A stretch of 64,000 nt of DNA from Chryseobacterium artocarpi (GCF_001684975.1 NZ_MAYH01000049.1:62001-126000), one strand, 5' to 3'. Positions 52,850 to 60,635 are shown, counted from the stretch's first letter. Notes: generated from the sequence alone by a model not told the origin. A program made the numbers and translations.

Positions 52850-52882
52850 AAAACCCGAAGTCGTAGAGATTTCGGGTTTTTT
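52850..52882 (+). terminator. Terminator in the leader of the RNA-repair cluster
   Basis: AAAACCCGAA (52850-52859) pairs with TTCGGGTTTT (52871-52880), with an 11-base loop and a T-run. It lies 198 bases before the first structural gene. 52802-52808 (GGCTTCG) can pair with 52856-52862 (CGAAGTC), which would break the terminator. A further hairpin, CAACTAA-TATT-TTAGTTG, lies at 52996-53013. I see nothing else in 52883-53052. Confidence 0.7.
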
Positions 52883-53052
52883 ATTGCGCAATATTTCAAA
52901 CTCACGTTTCCCGAAATCTTTTTAAGTGTTATTAAGAACAAAATAGGCTGAGGTTTACCCTCAAAACTATACGCGTTCACTATTATTAATCCATTCAACT
53001 AATATTTTAGTTGATAAAGAAAATAGACTAAGAGCAAATCCGGTATTTCGGG

Positions 53053-53080
53053 TCTTGCATCTGGTATCTTGTGTCTTACA
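53053..53080 (+). repeat. Heptamer tandem repeat abutting a start codon
   Basis: Four near-identical 7-base units TCTTGCA, TCTGGTA, TCTTGTG and TCTTACA occupy 53053-53080 and end on the A of the ATG at 53080. Such (TCTTGNN)n tracts recall intergenic heptamer arrays in chryseobacteria. A change in unit number would alter the leader length. Confidence 0.55.
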
Positions 53081-53814
53081 TGGAAAATGATAACCTTCTG
53101 CTTTACCAGCTAAGAAGCCTGAGAAGCAGAAAAAGAACAATAAAAAAAGATGTAGAAAAACAGATAAGAAAAAAGTATAAACGTAGTAAGGAAGTCTGGA
53201 ACATAAGGAAAAATATTCCACTTATTCCTCTGGAAAATCCCTATCAATTAGGATTCGTAAGATTCTTTGTAGTAAGGGATGATGTAATGCGGAGTAGCGA
53301 TGGAGATTTCTTTGAGGGACTTTTAAAGAAAATCAATACGTACATGTATTCCGGAAGCCGTCAGTTTTTAAAAAAGAAAAGAAAATTTGGTCGAAGGATA
53401 TATGTAGAAAGAGGGCAGAAACTTAATCGTGTTTCTTCATACTCATGGAGCAGTCCGAAATTTGGACTTACCCCAAGAGAAAGGCTGTACTTTCTGAAAA
53501 AAGAAGAATACTGTCCTTTTCGGAAAAGCTATGATACTTATTACGAATTTACTGAACCGTGGAGATTTATTCTGAGGACTAGACCACATATGATCACCCA
53601 TCACAAACCAATAGATGCTGAGCTTGAGAAAGAGCAGGCGGAACTGGATGCATATTTGGGACAGCATAAAATTGTAGGAATTCTTCAGAAAAAAATGCAC
53701 GGAAAATCTAATCCATGGAAAATGGAATATGAAACAGATCTTATCAAAAGCAGGAAATATACTACCTGCACAATGTCTGCAACAGAGATTGCAGATTGTT
53801 TTCAGGACTTGTAG
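53080..53814 (+). CDS. Unknown basic protein of the RNA-repair cluster
   Basis: The start is set at the ATG at 53080; an in-frame GTG at 53071 is possible. It has 244 residues, no signal peptide and no membrane segment. The N-terminus is strongly basic and helical (LRSRKRTIKKDVEKQIRKKY), suiting RNA or ribosome binding. Other recognisable pieces are FVRFFVVRDD, FGLTPRERLYFLKKE, RTRPHMITHHKP and a C-terminal TTCTMSATEIADCF. I recognise no family. Its stop lies 26 bases before the rtcB start, so it belongs to the same transcript. Function unknown; an adaptor for RNA substrate is a guess. Confidence 0.65.
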   Translation: MENDNLLLYQLRSLRSRKRTIKKDVEKQIRKKYKRSKEVWNIRKNIPLIPLENPYQLGFVRFFVVRDDVMRSSDGDFFEGLLKKINTYMYSGSRQFLKKKRKFGRRIYVERGQKLNRVSSYSWSSPKFGLTPRERLYFLKKEEYCPFRKSYDTYYEFTEPWRFILRTRPHMITHHKPIDAELEKEQAELDAYLGQHKIVGILQKKMHGKSNPWKMEYETDLIKSRKYTTCTMSATEIADCFQDL

Positions 53815-53840
53815 TTCTGATGATTTTTAAAACAAAAACA

Positions 53841-55232
53841 ATGGGAAATTTAAAACTAAAAGGAAAAGATATATTAAAACTGGGCTATCCAAACAATCAA
53901 AGCGTAAATGTTGCCTTGGAAGTAATGAAAAGAAATTTTGCAACTAAAAATATCCATTATGTGAAATCTCTTTTAAAAGAAATTCTGATTCATCCAGAAC
54001 AATTCGAAAAAGATTTGACCTTCGGACAGATTGCAGAAACGTTACTTTCATCCAAAAAAACAGAAAAAAGGATGCTGAATTCACAACGTGCAGACTTTCA
54101 AATCTTCGGGAATAATATTTCAGAAGAAGCTAAAAATCAACTGTACACGGCTTTGAAGCTTCCGGTTTCTGTTCAGGGCGCATTGATGCCTGATGCACAT
54201 AGCGGTTATGGACTTCCAATCGGAGGAGTTTTAGCTGTAGAAAATGCAGTAATTCCTTACGGAGTAGGAATGGACATCGGCTGTAGAATGAGCCTAAGTA
54301 TTTTGGATACACCCGTTTCATATCTGAACGGAGCAAGGGATAAATATGAAAAAGCCCTTGCCGAACATACAAAATTTGGAATGTACGAGACTCACAAATC
54401 TCATATTGACCACGAAATCTTCGATAGGGATACATTTGATTTAATCCCGATTCTTCGAAGATTGAAAGGAAAAGCTATTAAACAAATGGGATCCTCAGGA
54501 GGAGGAAATCACTTTGTAGAATTTGGAGAAGTAGAAATTACTGAAGAGGATGAACAGATAGGCTTACCTAAAGGAAAATATCTGGGAATTCTTTCTCACA
54601 GTGGTTCACGAGGGCTTGGAGCTGAGATTGCTCAATATTACTCAAGAGTAGCAGTAGAACAATGTCCATTGCCTAAAGAAGCACAACAATTCGCCTGGCT
54701 GGATTTAAGTACACATCTCGGCTTGGAGTACTGGACAGCAATGAACCTTGCGGGAGATTACGCCTCAGCGTGTCATGATGATATTCACAGAAGATTGGTA
54801 AAAGCTGTTGGGGGCAGAGTAAAGGCAAGAATTGAAAACCATCACAACTTTGCCTGGAAGGAAACTCATAATGGAAAAGAAGTTATTGTTCACAGAAAAG
54901 GAGCCACTCCAGCCAATGAAAATGAACTGGGAATGATACCCGGATCTATGACAGCAAAAGGATTCATCGTCCGTGGAAAAGGAAATCCGGATTCTTTGAA
55001 CTCAGCTTCGCATGGAGCAGGAAGAGCCCACTCAAGAGGAGAATGCAGAAGTCTTTTCACTCAGAATGATATCAAAAAAGAGTTGAAACTTAAAGATGTT
55101 ACATTAATGGGGGGAAATACAGAAGAAGCTCCGATGGCGTACAAAGACATCTATGAAGTGATGAATGCACAAAACGAATTGGTAGATATCCTTGGAACAT
55201 TTCAGCCGAGAATTGTCAGAATGGATAGATAA
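53841..55232 (+). CDS. rtcB: RNA-splicing ligase RtcB
   Basis: The start is set at the ATG at 53841 (MGNLKLKGKDILKLG); upstream in-frame codons overlap the previous gene. It has 463 residues. Manganese and guanylylation residues of the RtcB family are present: Asp145 and Cys148 (GVGMDIGCRMS), GGGNHFVEFGE, SHSGSRGLG, ENHHNFAW and the GMP-accepting His351 (VHRKGATPA), then SHGAGRAHSR. The enzyme joins 2',3'-cyclic phosphate or 3'-phosphate RNA ends to 5'-OH ends with GTP. With PrfH encoded nearby, it probably religates cleaved 16S rRNA (the RtcB2-PrfH pair). Confidence 0.95.
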   Translation: MGNLKLKGKDILKLGYPNNQSVNVALEVMKRNFATKNIHYVKSLLKEILIHPEQFEKDLTFGQIAETLLSSKKTEKRMLNSQRADFQIFGNNISEEAKNQLYTALKLPVSVQGALMPDAHSGYGLPIGGVLAVENAVIPYGVGMDIGCRMSLSILDTPVSYLNGARDKYEKALAEHTKFGMYETHKSHIDHEIFDRDTFDLIPILRRLKGKAIKQMGSSGGGNHFVEFGEVEITEEDEQIGLPKGKYLGILSHSGSRGLGAEIAQYYSRVAVEQCPLPKEAQQFAWLDLSTHLGLEYWTAMNLAGDYASACHDDIHRRLVKAVGGRVKARIENHHNFAWKETHNGKEVIVHRKGATPANENELGMIPGSMTAKGFIVRGKGNPDSLNSASHGAGRAHSRGECRSLFTQNDIKKELKLKDVTLMGGNTEEAPMAYKDIYEVMNAQNELVDILGTFQPRIVRMDR

Positions 55233-55348
55233 ATTGAATTGATTGTTTATAGTTGGCTGTAGTCCTTTTATTGAACTAATCTATAAGGTTTAGTAATTTC
55301 ATAATCAGCTGGCTATAAATCTCAATTCATCATTAAAAAAACAAAAGA

Positions 55349-55894
55349 ATGGGAGCACCTCATAACATAAAAAGATACGGAGAAGTCTGGCCTGAATTCA
55401 GAATTCAGTGGGGACTTGAAATTTTAGAAAAATTAAAAAATAAAGTCATTATATCTGGCGGATGGGCATGGCATTTTATGTCTGAAACAGGACATACAGA
55501 GTATAAACATGCTCATGATCATAAAGATATAGATGTCTTTGTAAAGAAAGAAAATGTAGCTGAAGTAGTAACAATCCTTTTACAGGAAGGGTTTCAGAAG
55601 GTCTGGACCCGGTACGATCATTTGCCAAGTGAAGAAAACTTCAGACGATATGAAAAAACAGTAGAATTGGAAAATGAAAAGTTTCACAGAATCACGATCG
55701 ATTTTTTTGAAAGAAATGATCTTGAGATCGTTGAAACCAATGGATTTACAGTAGTAAGACCAGATATTTTACTTTCATTTTACAGGAATATTCATTCGAG
55801 TGATAAATGCTGGGCAGTGATGGCTGCAAAAGAACTATTGGAAAAGGGTATTGATCCTGTTGGGAACCCTTTATTAAGCAAAATGCCAAAATAA
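55349..55894 (+). CDS. Nucleotidyltransferase-fold-like protein in the RNA-repair cluster
   Basis: A 181-residue cytosolic protein between rtcB and prfH. Its N-terminal half has the nucleotidyltransferase pattern: ISGGWAWHFM (Gly37, Gly38), then after about 15 residues HDHKDIDVFV with Asp60 and Asp62 as candidate metal ligands. A third acid may be in ITIDFFERND. This resembles the minimal lincosamide-type or AbiEii-like NTases, by motif only. Its stop shares a base with the prfH start (TAATG), so they are translationally coupled. In this context it could modify RNA ends before ligation (inference). No homolog was searched. Confidence 0.6.
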   Translation: MGAPHNIKRYGEVWPEFRIQWGLEILEKLKNKVIISGGWAWHFMSETGHTEYKHAHDHKDIDVFVKKENVAEVVTILLQEGFQKVWTRYDHLPSEENFRRYEKTVELENEKFHRITIDFFERNDLEIVETNGFTVVRPDILLSFYRNIHSSDKCWAVMAAKELLEKGIDPVGNPLLSKMPK

Positions 55895-56595
55895 TGATGG
55901 AAAAATTAATACAGATCACTTCAGGAAGAGGACCTTTAGAATGCCAGTGGGTTGTATCCAAAGTATTGAAAACCTTTCTTGAAGAAGTGAAAAATAATAA
56001 TATAGATCACGAAATTATTCACCGTGAAAATGGAAATGTAAATATGACCGTGAAATCTGTAAGTATTCTTTTAAAAGGAAAAAATGTCAAAGAATTCCTG
56101 AAGACATGGCTGGGAAGCATCTGCTGGGAAGGTAAAAGTACATTCAGGAAGTTACATAAAAGAAGTAAATGGTTCATTGGAATCTTTGAAATAGAAAATC
56201 CTGAAACGATTAATTTCAGTGAAAAGGATATCAGATTTCAGACAACGAGAAGTCAGGGAAGCGGAGGGCAGAACGTCAATAAAGTAAATACGGCAGTTCG
56301 TGCTATTCACATCCCAACAAATGAATCAGTGTTTGTACAGGATACTAGATCACAGTTGAATAATAAAAAGCTCTCTGTTATTAGATTAAAAGAAAGGGTA
56401 ATGAATGTTTATATCCAGCAACTGGAAAATAGAATGAAAGAAACCTGGAACCAACATTTGCAGGTAGAGCGTGGAAATCCAGTCCGAACATTTTCCGGAA
56501 CTGATTTTAAAAATACTTATCATGATAAATCCTTTAAGAAACAAAGGAATAATCTTAAAAACGAACTAAAAAACTACAGCAATGACCTTAACTAA
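55894..56595 (+). CDS. prfH: Peptide chain release factor homolog PrfH
   Basis: A 233-residue release-factor-like protein. The N-terminal ITSGRGPLECQWVV is the PrfH signature. The GGQ motif is at residues 124-126 (SQGSGGQNVNKVNT), and QDTRSQLNNKKLS and the basic C-terminus follow. It lacks the codon-recognition domain of RF1/RF2. Characterised PrfH recognises ribosomes cleaved in the 16S decoding centre (colicin E3 site) and releases the nascent peptide so that the partner RtcB can repair the rRNA. It overlaps the following TPR gene by 14 bases. Confidence 0.94.
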   Translation: MMEKLIQITSGRGPLECQWVVSKVLKTFLEEVKNNNIDHEIIHRENGNVNMTVKSVSILLKGKNVKEFLKTWLGSICWEGKSTFRKLHKRSKWFIGIFEIENPETINFSEKDIRFQTTRSQGSGGQNVNKVNTAVRAIHIPTNESVFVQDTRSQLNNKKLSVIRLKERVMNVYIQQLENRMKETWNQHLQVERGNPVRTFSGTDFKNTYHDKSFKKQRNNLKNELKNYSNDLN

Positions 56596-57088
56596 AAATA
56601 AATACTATTTTGAAGCATTGGACTATTTCCCTTATAATATGTCCGAATGTCTGGATGCTCTGAACTATGCCCTTTCCTATGAACCTGAGGATGCAGATAG
56701 TCTGTGTCTTATGGGAAGAGTATATTCGGAGGTTTTAAAAGATTATGAAACAGGGAAAAAATACTTTGAAGAAGCAATGCAAAGTAATATAAGTAATGTA
56801 AATACACCCAAGTTTTATATTGAATGTCTTTTAAGTAATGAAGATTATGATGAAGCAGAAAAACTTATCGAATATGCTTTAAAGATGAAGGGAATTGATA
56901 AAGCAGAAATCTATAACTGTAAATCACTTTTATCAGAAAGAAAAGGGGATAGCAAACAGGCGTTAGAATATATAAAGGAAGCGAAAAGATTCTGTTACAG
57001 TAGAAGTGAACTGGATATTTTAGAAGACAGAGAAAAATTAGTACAGAATAAACTGCCTAAACCCAGAACCAGAAAAAAGGCAGATTAA
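56582..57088 (+). CDS. TPR protein of the RNA-repair cluster
   Basis: A 168-residue cytosolic protein of helical TPR-like units (ECLDALNYALSYEPEDADSLCLMG, YFEEAMQSN, DEAEKLIEYALKMKG, and SERKGDSKQALEYIKEAK). A basic tail ends in RTRKKAD. The start overlaps the prfH end by 14 bases, so it is co-translated. It is probably an adaptor or scaffold for the repair proteins or the ribosome (inference). Hairpins follow the stop. Confidence 0.75.
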   Translation: MTLTKNKYYFEALDYFPYNMSECLDALNYALSYEPEDADSLCLMGRVYSEVLKDYETGKKYFEEAMQSNISNVNTPKFYIECLLSNEDYDEAEKLIEYALKMKGIDKAEIYNCKSLLSERKGDSKQALEYIKEAKRFCYSRSELDILEDREKLVQNKLPKPRTRKKAD

Positions 57089-57112
57089 TTTTTTGTCAAT
57101 ATTGAATTTTAA

Positions 57113-57151
57113 AGCCACGGCTTCATAGATAATATATATGAAGCCGTGGCT
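57113..57151. repeat. Hairpin with a 14-bp stem after the TPR gene
   Basis: AGCCACGGCTTCAT (57113-57126) pairs perfectly with ATGAAGCCGTGGCT (57138-57151). There is no T-run on the plus strand. It may stabilise the transcript 3' end or act for minus-strand termination. Confidence 0.65.
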
Positions 57152-57156
57152 GATAA

Positions 57157-57190
57157 AAGCAGTTTCGTTTTTGAAGCTGCTTATTTTTTA
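57157..57190 (+). terminator. Intrinsic terminator of the RNA-repair cluster
   Basis: AAGCAG-TTC (57157-57166) pairs with GAA-CTGCTT (57173-57182) with one mismatch, then a T-rich tract. It overlaps the 3' end of the convergent cytochrome gene. Confidence 0.6.
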
Positions 57191-57468
57191 TTTACAGAGA
57201 TCAGATAATCATACACCATTTGATGCTGATCATCATTCAGTTTAGCTTTAGGAGCCATTCTGCTCAGTGTATTGATCCAACCCTGATTGTCATGCTTGGT
57301 GGGTTCCGGCAGTTTATGGCATTTTGCACAGGAATTCTCAAAAATGGTTTTTCCCTGAGCCAATTGCTCGGATGAGGTATATTTCGGTCCTGTAACAGCC
57401 ATACTTTTTGGTCCGCAGGAAATCAGGAATGCTGATGCTGCAATGCCGCTTAAGATTAGTTTTTTCAT
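57181..57468 (-). CDS. Small cytochrome c lipoprotein (paralog 1)
   Basis: The start is set at the ATG at 57468 (MKKLILSG). The signal ends in the lipobox LISC (Cys18), so it is a membrane-anchored periplasmic or surface lipoprotein. Heme motif CAKCH (Cys47, Cys50, His51). The candidate axial Met is in MAPKAKL near the C-terminus. It has 95 residues, a minimal class I cytochrome. It is a tandem paralog of the following gene, and both are on the minus strand, likely one operon. The electron partner is unknown. Confidence 0.85.
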   Translation of the reverse strand: MKKLILSGIAASAFLISCGPKSMAVTGPKYTSSEQLAQGKTIFENSCAKCHKLPEPTKHDNQGWINTLSRMAPKAKLNDDQHQMVYDYLISVNKK

Positions 57469-57491
57469 ACCCATATTTTTTGTTTGGTGAA

Positions 57492-57785
57492 TTACTTTTT
57501 CACAGAAACAATGTAATCATAAACCCATTTATGCTGGTCGTCCGTAAGTTTTGCCTTTGGAGCCATTGCATTCATGATGCCCACCCATTGTACAGAATTA
57601 TGTGAAGTAGGGTCAGGTAATTTATGACACTTTCCACAAGAATTCTCAAAAATAGTTTTTCCCTGAGCAATCTCTTCAGCAGTAGATGTTGAAGTACCGG
57701 CTGTAGCAGCTGCAGTAGATGCTTTTGGAGTACAGGAAACTAAAAGGATAGCAGTAAACGATGCCGCAGCAATGAGTTTTTTCAT
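57492..57785 (-). CDS. Small cytochrome c lipoprotein (paralog 2)
   Basis: 97 residues. Lipobox LVSC (Cys18), an Ala/Thr/Ser linker (about 21-37), heme motif CGKCH (Cys50, Cys53, His54), and the same MAPKAKL and VYDY tail as paralog 1. The two proteins are nearly alike over about 60 residues from AQGKTIFENSC onward, so they arose by tandem duplication. It is the first gene of the pair; paralog 1 starts 23 bases after its stop. Confidence 0.85.
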   Translation of the reverse strand: MKKLIAAASFTAILLVSCTPKASTAAATAGTSTSTAEEIAQGKTIFENSCGKCHKLPDPTSHNSVQWVGIMNAMAPKAKLTDDQHKWVYDYIVSVKK

Positions 57786-57982
57786 GTTTCTTATTTTTGA
57801 TATATAACAAATGTAATAAATTCCGGAACCCGTTGATACAGCGTGTTCTAGTTTTAATTTAGAAGAAATAAAAATTAAATTAACAAGAATATGGAATACG
57901 AAATTAGCACGTTTTATCCTTTTCTCTTTTCATTGGATCTCAGCTATTGACCATTCACTTTTTAATTATTAATTTTGAATCA

Positions 57983-58975
57983 ATGAAATTTTCTACAGAA
58001 GAACTAATAGAAGGAATAAAATCAGGAAACAAACGCCTGATTGCAAAAGCTATTACTTTAGTTGAAAGTAAAAAAGCGGAGCACAGAATACAGGCAGAAG
58101 ATCTTCTGAAAAAAATTATGCCTTTAACGGGAAACTCCATAAGAGTAGGAGTGACAGGAGTTCCCGGTGCCGGAAAATCCACATTCATTGAAAGTTTCGG
58201 TAGATTGGCAATCGCTCAGGGTAAAAAAGTTGCTGTTCTTGCCATAGATCCAAGTTCTTCAATCAATAAAGGAAGTATTCTCGGCGATAAAACCCGTATG
58301 GAAGAACTTGCCAAAGAAGAAAACGCATTTATTCGCCCTTCTCCGAGCTCAGGATTTCTGGGTGGCGTCGCCAATACAACATTCGAGACGATGATGATCT
58401 GTGAAGCAGCAGGTTATGATTATATTTTAATTGAAACCGTTGGTGTAGGGCAGTCAGAAGTTTTGGTTGCTGATATTACTGATGTTTTCTTATTCCTTAA
58501 AATCATCGGTGGCGGAGATGAACTTCAGGGTATAAAAAGAGGAATCATGGAAATGGTTGATGTCATTTTTATCAATAAAATAGATCAGGATAATTTCCAG
58601 AAAGCAAAAAATACAAGACTCGAATTAAAAAGAGCGCTAGACTTTATTCCACCGAAAGAAAAAGACTGGAAAATTCCTGTTTTATTAGGTTCTGCACTGA
58701 AAAATGAAGGATTACAGGAAATCTATGATAAAATTTCTGAATTTATAGAGCTTAAAAAGAAAGATGGAAGGTTTGATGAGGTTCGTATCCAACAGGCAGA
58801 AAAACGTTTTGAATATTGGGTTCAGGAATATATTCTTTCCCTGATGAAGAAAAGCAATACGGTAGAAGAAGCCTATCAGATGCATAAAAAAAATGCTTCA
58901 GAGATGGTTTCCAATCCAAGCACTGAAGCAAAATTATTTGTTGAAAAATTTTTATCGGGAGAAAACAGAGATTAA
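57983..58975 (+). CDS. meaB: Methylmalonyl-CoA mutase-associated GTPase MeaB (ArgK-like)
   Basis: The start is set at the ATG at 57983; an upstream ATG at 57947 is in a stretch that looks non-coding. It has 330 residues. The P-loop GTPase has GVPGAGKS (59-66), LAIDPSSS, and an IETVGVGQSE segment with NKID as G4. MeaB delivers and protects adenosylcobalamin on methylmalonyl-CoA mutase, whose large subunit is encoded at 48612. It is 7.2 kb away and not in the same operon. Its 3' end overlaps the convergent DUF4251 gene by 4 bases. Confidence 0.93.
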   Translation: MKFSTEELIEGIKSGNKRLIAKAITLVESKKAEHRIQAEDLLKKIMPLTGNSIRVGVTGVPGAGKSTFIESFGRLAIAQGKKVAVLAIDPSSSINKGSILGDKTRMEELAKEENAFIRPSPSSGFLGGVANTTFETMMICEAAGYDYILIETVGVGQSEVLVADITDVFLFLKIIGGGDELQGIKRGIMEMVDVIFINKIDQDNFQKAKNTRLELKRALDFIPPKEKDWKIPVLLGSALKNEGLQEIYDKISEFIELKKKDGRFDEVRIQQAEKRFEYWVQEYILSLMKKSNTVEEAYQMHKKNASEMVSNPSTEAKLFVEKFLSGENRD

Positions 58976-59520
58976 AGTTTTTCCTTTTCCTGTTTTACCT
59001 CTATTTTAGAAATATATCCATCATAAGAGATCGGTTGTCTGTCATTACTTTTTATAGAGACAAATGCCTTACCGCTTTTGAAGATTTCAATAATGATTTC
59101 TTGTGTAGTTCTTACATCATTAGGCTTGATTATTACAATCCATTTTCCTTTTTTGTTTTGAGTTTTATCAATGGTAAAGTCCTTTGAAGTGAATCTGTAT
59201 CCATTGTCATTCGTGTTTCCGTAAGTAGGATTAAATAATCTTCCGAAGTAAGGTAATACTACGTCTACGCTGTTTTTAGTAACATCAATAGTATAATCTC
59301 CGTTTAAGTTCAACATTCTGGTAGACGTTGAATTCGGCATCGAATTCATGACATTGATGACATCATAATTCGTAGGATTCGCTCTTTGTGCATAGAACGT
59401 AAATTCTTGAGAATCTACCAACGCATTCACTACTGCAGGATCTGAAGAACCCTGGGATGCACAGCTCTGAAAAAAGAACAATGCCCCGAAAATCATCAGA
59501 AGAGAAATATACTTTTTCAT
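58972..59520 (-). CDS. DUF4251 lipoprotein
   Basis: 182 residues. The signal MKKYISLLMIFGALFFFQSC has a lipobox-like FQSC (Cys20). The mature part has the DUF4251 pattern: FTFYAQRANP near the N-terminus, MLNLNGDYTIDVTKNSVDVVLPYFGR in the middle, and SYDGYISKIE at the end (family recalled, not searched). Beta-rich, probably an envelope lipoprotein of unknown function. It overlaps meaB convergently by 4 bases; a single-gene unit. Confidence 0.8.
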   Translation of the reverse strand: MKKYISLLMIFGALFFFQSCASQGSSDPAVVNALVDSQEFTFYAQRANPTNYDVINVMNSMPNSTSTRMLNLNGDYTIDVTKNSVDVVLPYFGRLFNPTYGNTNDNGYRFTSKDFTIDKTQNKKGKWIVIIKPNDVRTTQEIIIEIFKSGKAFVSIKSNDRQPISYDGYISKIEVKQEKEKL

Positions 59521-59628
59521 GATCGATATAAATTAATTAAATTTAAACAGCAAAATGTATGCAAATATATTCTTTCTGGAATATTTTGGAATAAAAATTG
59601 TTAAGGTTGAATTATTAACACTCAAACT

Positions 59629-60435
59629 ATGAAAGTTACACATCTATTAGGATTTGGAGCATTCGCTCTGTCGATCGCTGCTTGTACTACCAATCCTATT
59701 ACAGGAAGGTCGTCTTTACAGCTGGCGAATAATTCAGAAATATTAACAATGTCTGCACAGGAATATAAAACGACATTGTCTAAAGGTAAACTTGTTACCG
59801 GAACAGCAGATGCAAAGAGAGTGGTAAATGTAGGAAACAGAATTAAAAATGCTGCAGAAAGATATTATCAGAGTATTGGAAGATCAGCAGACCTTGCCAA
59901 TTACAGCTGGGAATTTGCTCTTCTGCAAAGTAATGAATTAAATGCATGGTGTATGCCTGGTGGTAAAGTAGCTGTTTATACGGGAATTTTACCTGTTACA
60001 AAAGATGACAACGGACTTGCTGTAGTAATGGGACATGAAGTTTCTCACGCACTGGCTGGTCACGGAAATGAAAGAATTTCTCAAGCGATGATGGCTCAAT
60101 ATGGAGGAGCTATCCTTGGAGGAGCTATTTCAAATGCACAATGGGCAAGTGTTTTCCAGAAAGTATATCCTATCGGATCTCAGGTTGCCTTATTGAAATA
60201 TGGTAGAGGGCAGGAGTCAGAAGCTGATGAAATGGGACTTTACCTGATGTCTATGGCAGGATATGATCCAAGAGCCGCAATCCCTTTCTGGAATAGAATG
60301 GAAGCCGCTTCTTCAGGAGCTAGACAACCGGAGTTCCTGTCTACTCACCCTAATCCGGAGACAAGAATCTCAGATATTAACAAAGACTTACCAAAAGCTT
60401 TAGAATATTATAAAGCTGCAGGAGGAAAAATATAG
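59629..60435 (+). CDS. M48 family zinc metallopeptidase lipoprotein
   Basis: 268 residues. Lipoprotein signal with lipobox SIAAC (Cys19). Zinc site HEVSH (His136, Glu137, His140) and third ligand in QESEADEMG (Glu about 199). The C-terminal THPNPETRISDI is the M48 substrate-groove motif. Likely a periplasmic chaperone-protease of the BepA/LoiP type that removes misfolded outer-membrane proteins. It is a single gene. Confidence 0.92.
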   Translation: MKVTHLLGFGAFALSIAACTTNPITGRSSLQLANNSEILTMSAQEYKTTLSKGKLVTGTADAKRVVNVGNRIKNAAERYYQSIGRSADLANYSWEFALLQSNELNAWCMPGGKVAVYTGILPVTKDDNGLAVVMGHEVSHALAGHGNERISQAMMAQYGGAILGGAISNAQWASVFQKVYPIGSQVALLKYGRGQESEADEMGLYLMSMAGYDPRAAIPFWNRMEAASSGARQPEFLSTHPNPETRISDINKDLPKALEYYKAAGGKI

Positions 60436-60589
60436 CTTATGCTTATTATAGAGAGGAGGACTGATTTTTTAATTAAGTCCTTCTTTTTTGTTTATAATTC
60501 TTTTTCGTGCGTGTAAAATAAAAATCGTTTATTAGAACATTCAAAGAATTAAAATTCTATTCTCAGACAAAGGCTTATTAATTTTTTAG

Positions 60590-60597
60590 TAAATTTG
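60590..60597 (+). promoter_or_regulatory. -7 promoter element of the 60636-60947 gene
   Basis: TAAATTTG matches TAnnTTTG, 38 bases upstream of the ATG. No -33 TTG. Confidence 0.4.
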
Positions 60598-60635
60598 ATA
60601 AGGCTTTTTAAATATAATCACTTAAACACAATATT

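Noticed and set aside
53041..53080. Sigma-54 promoter for rtcB, as in E. coli rtcBA
   Set aside because: No TGGC-N8-TGC element is found and no rtcR-like regulator is adjacent; the sigma-54 activator at 16441 lacks the RtcR sensor domain.
52967..53221. 84-codon open frame on the minus strand across the heptamer repeat
   Set aside because: The QDTRCKTRNTG-type sequence comes from translating the TCTTGNN repeat, a known source of spurious genes; it also overlaps the start of the basic-protein gene.
57113..57151. The 14-bp hairpin as the main terminator of the RNA-repair cluster
   Set aside because: No T-run follows on the plus strand; the hairpin at 57157-57182 with its T tract is the better candidate.
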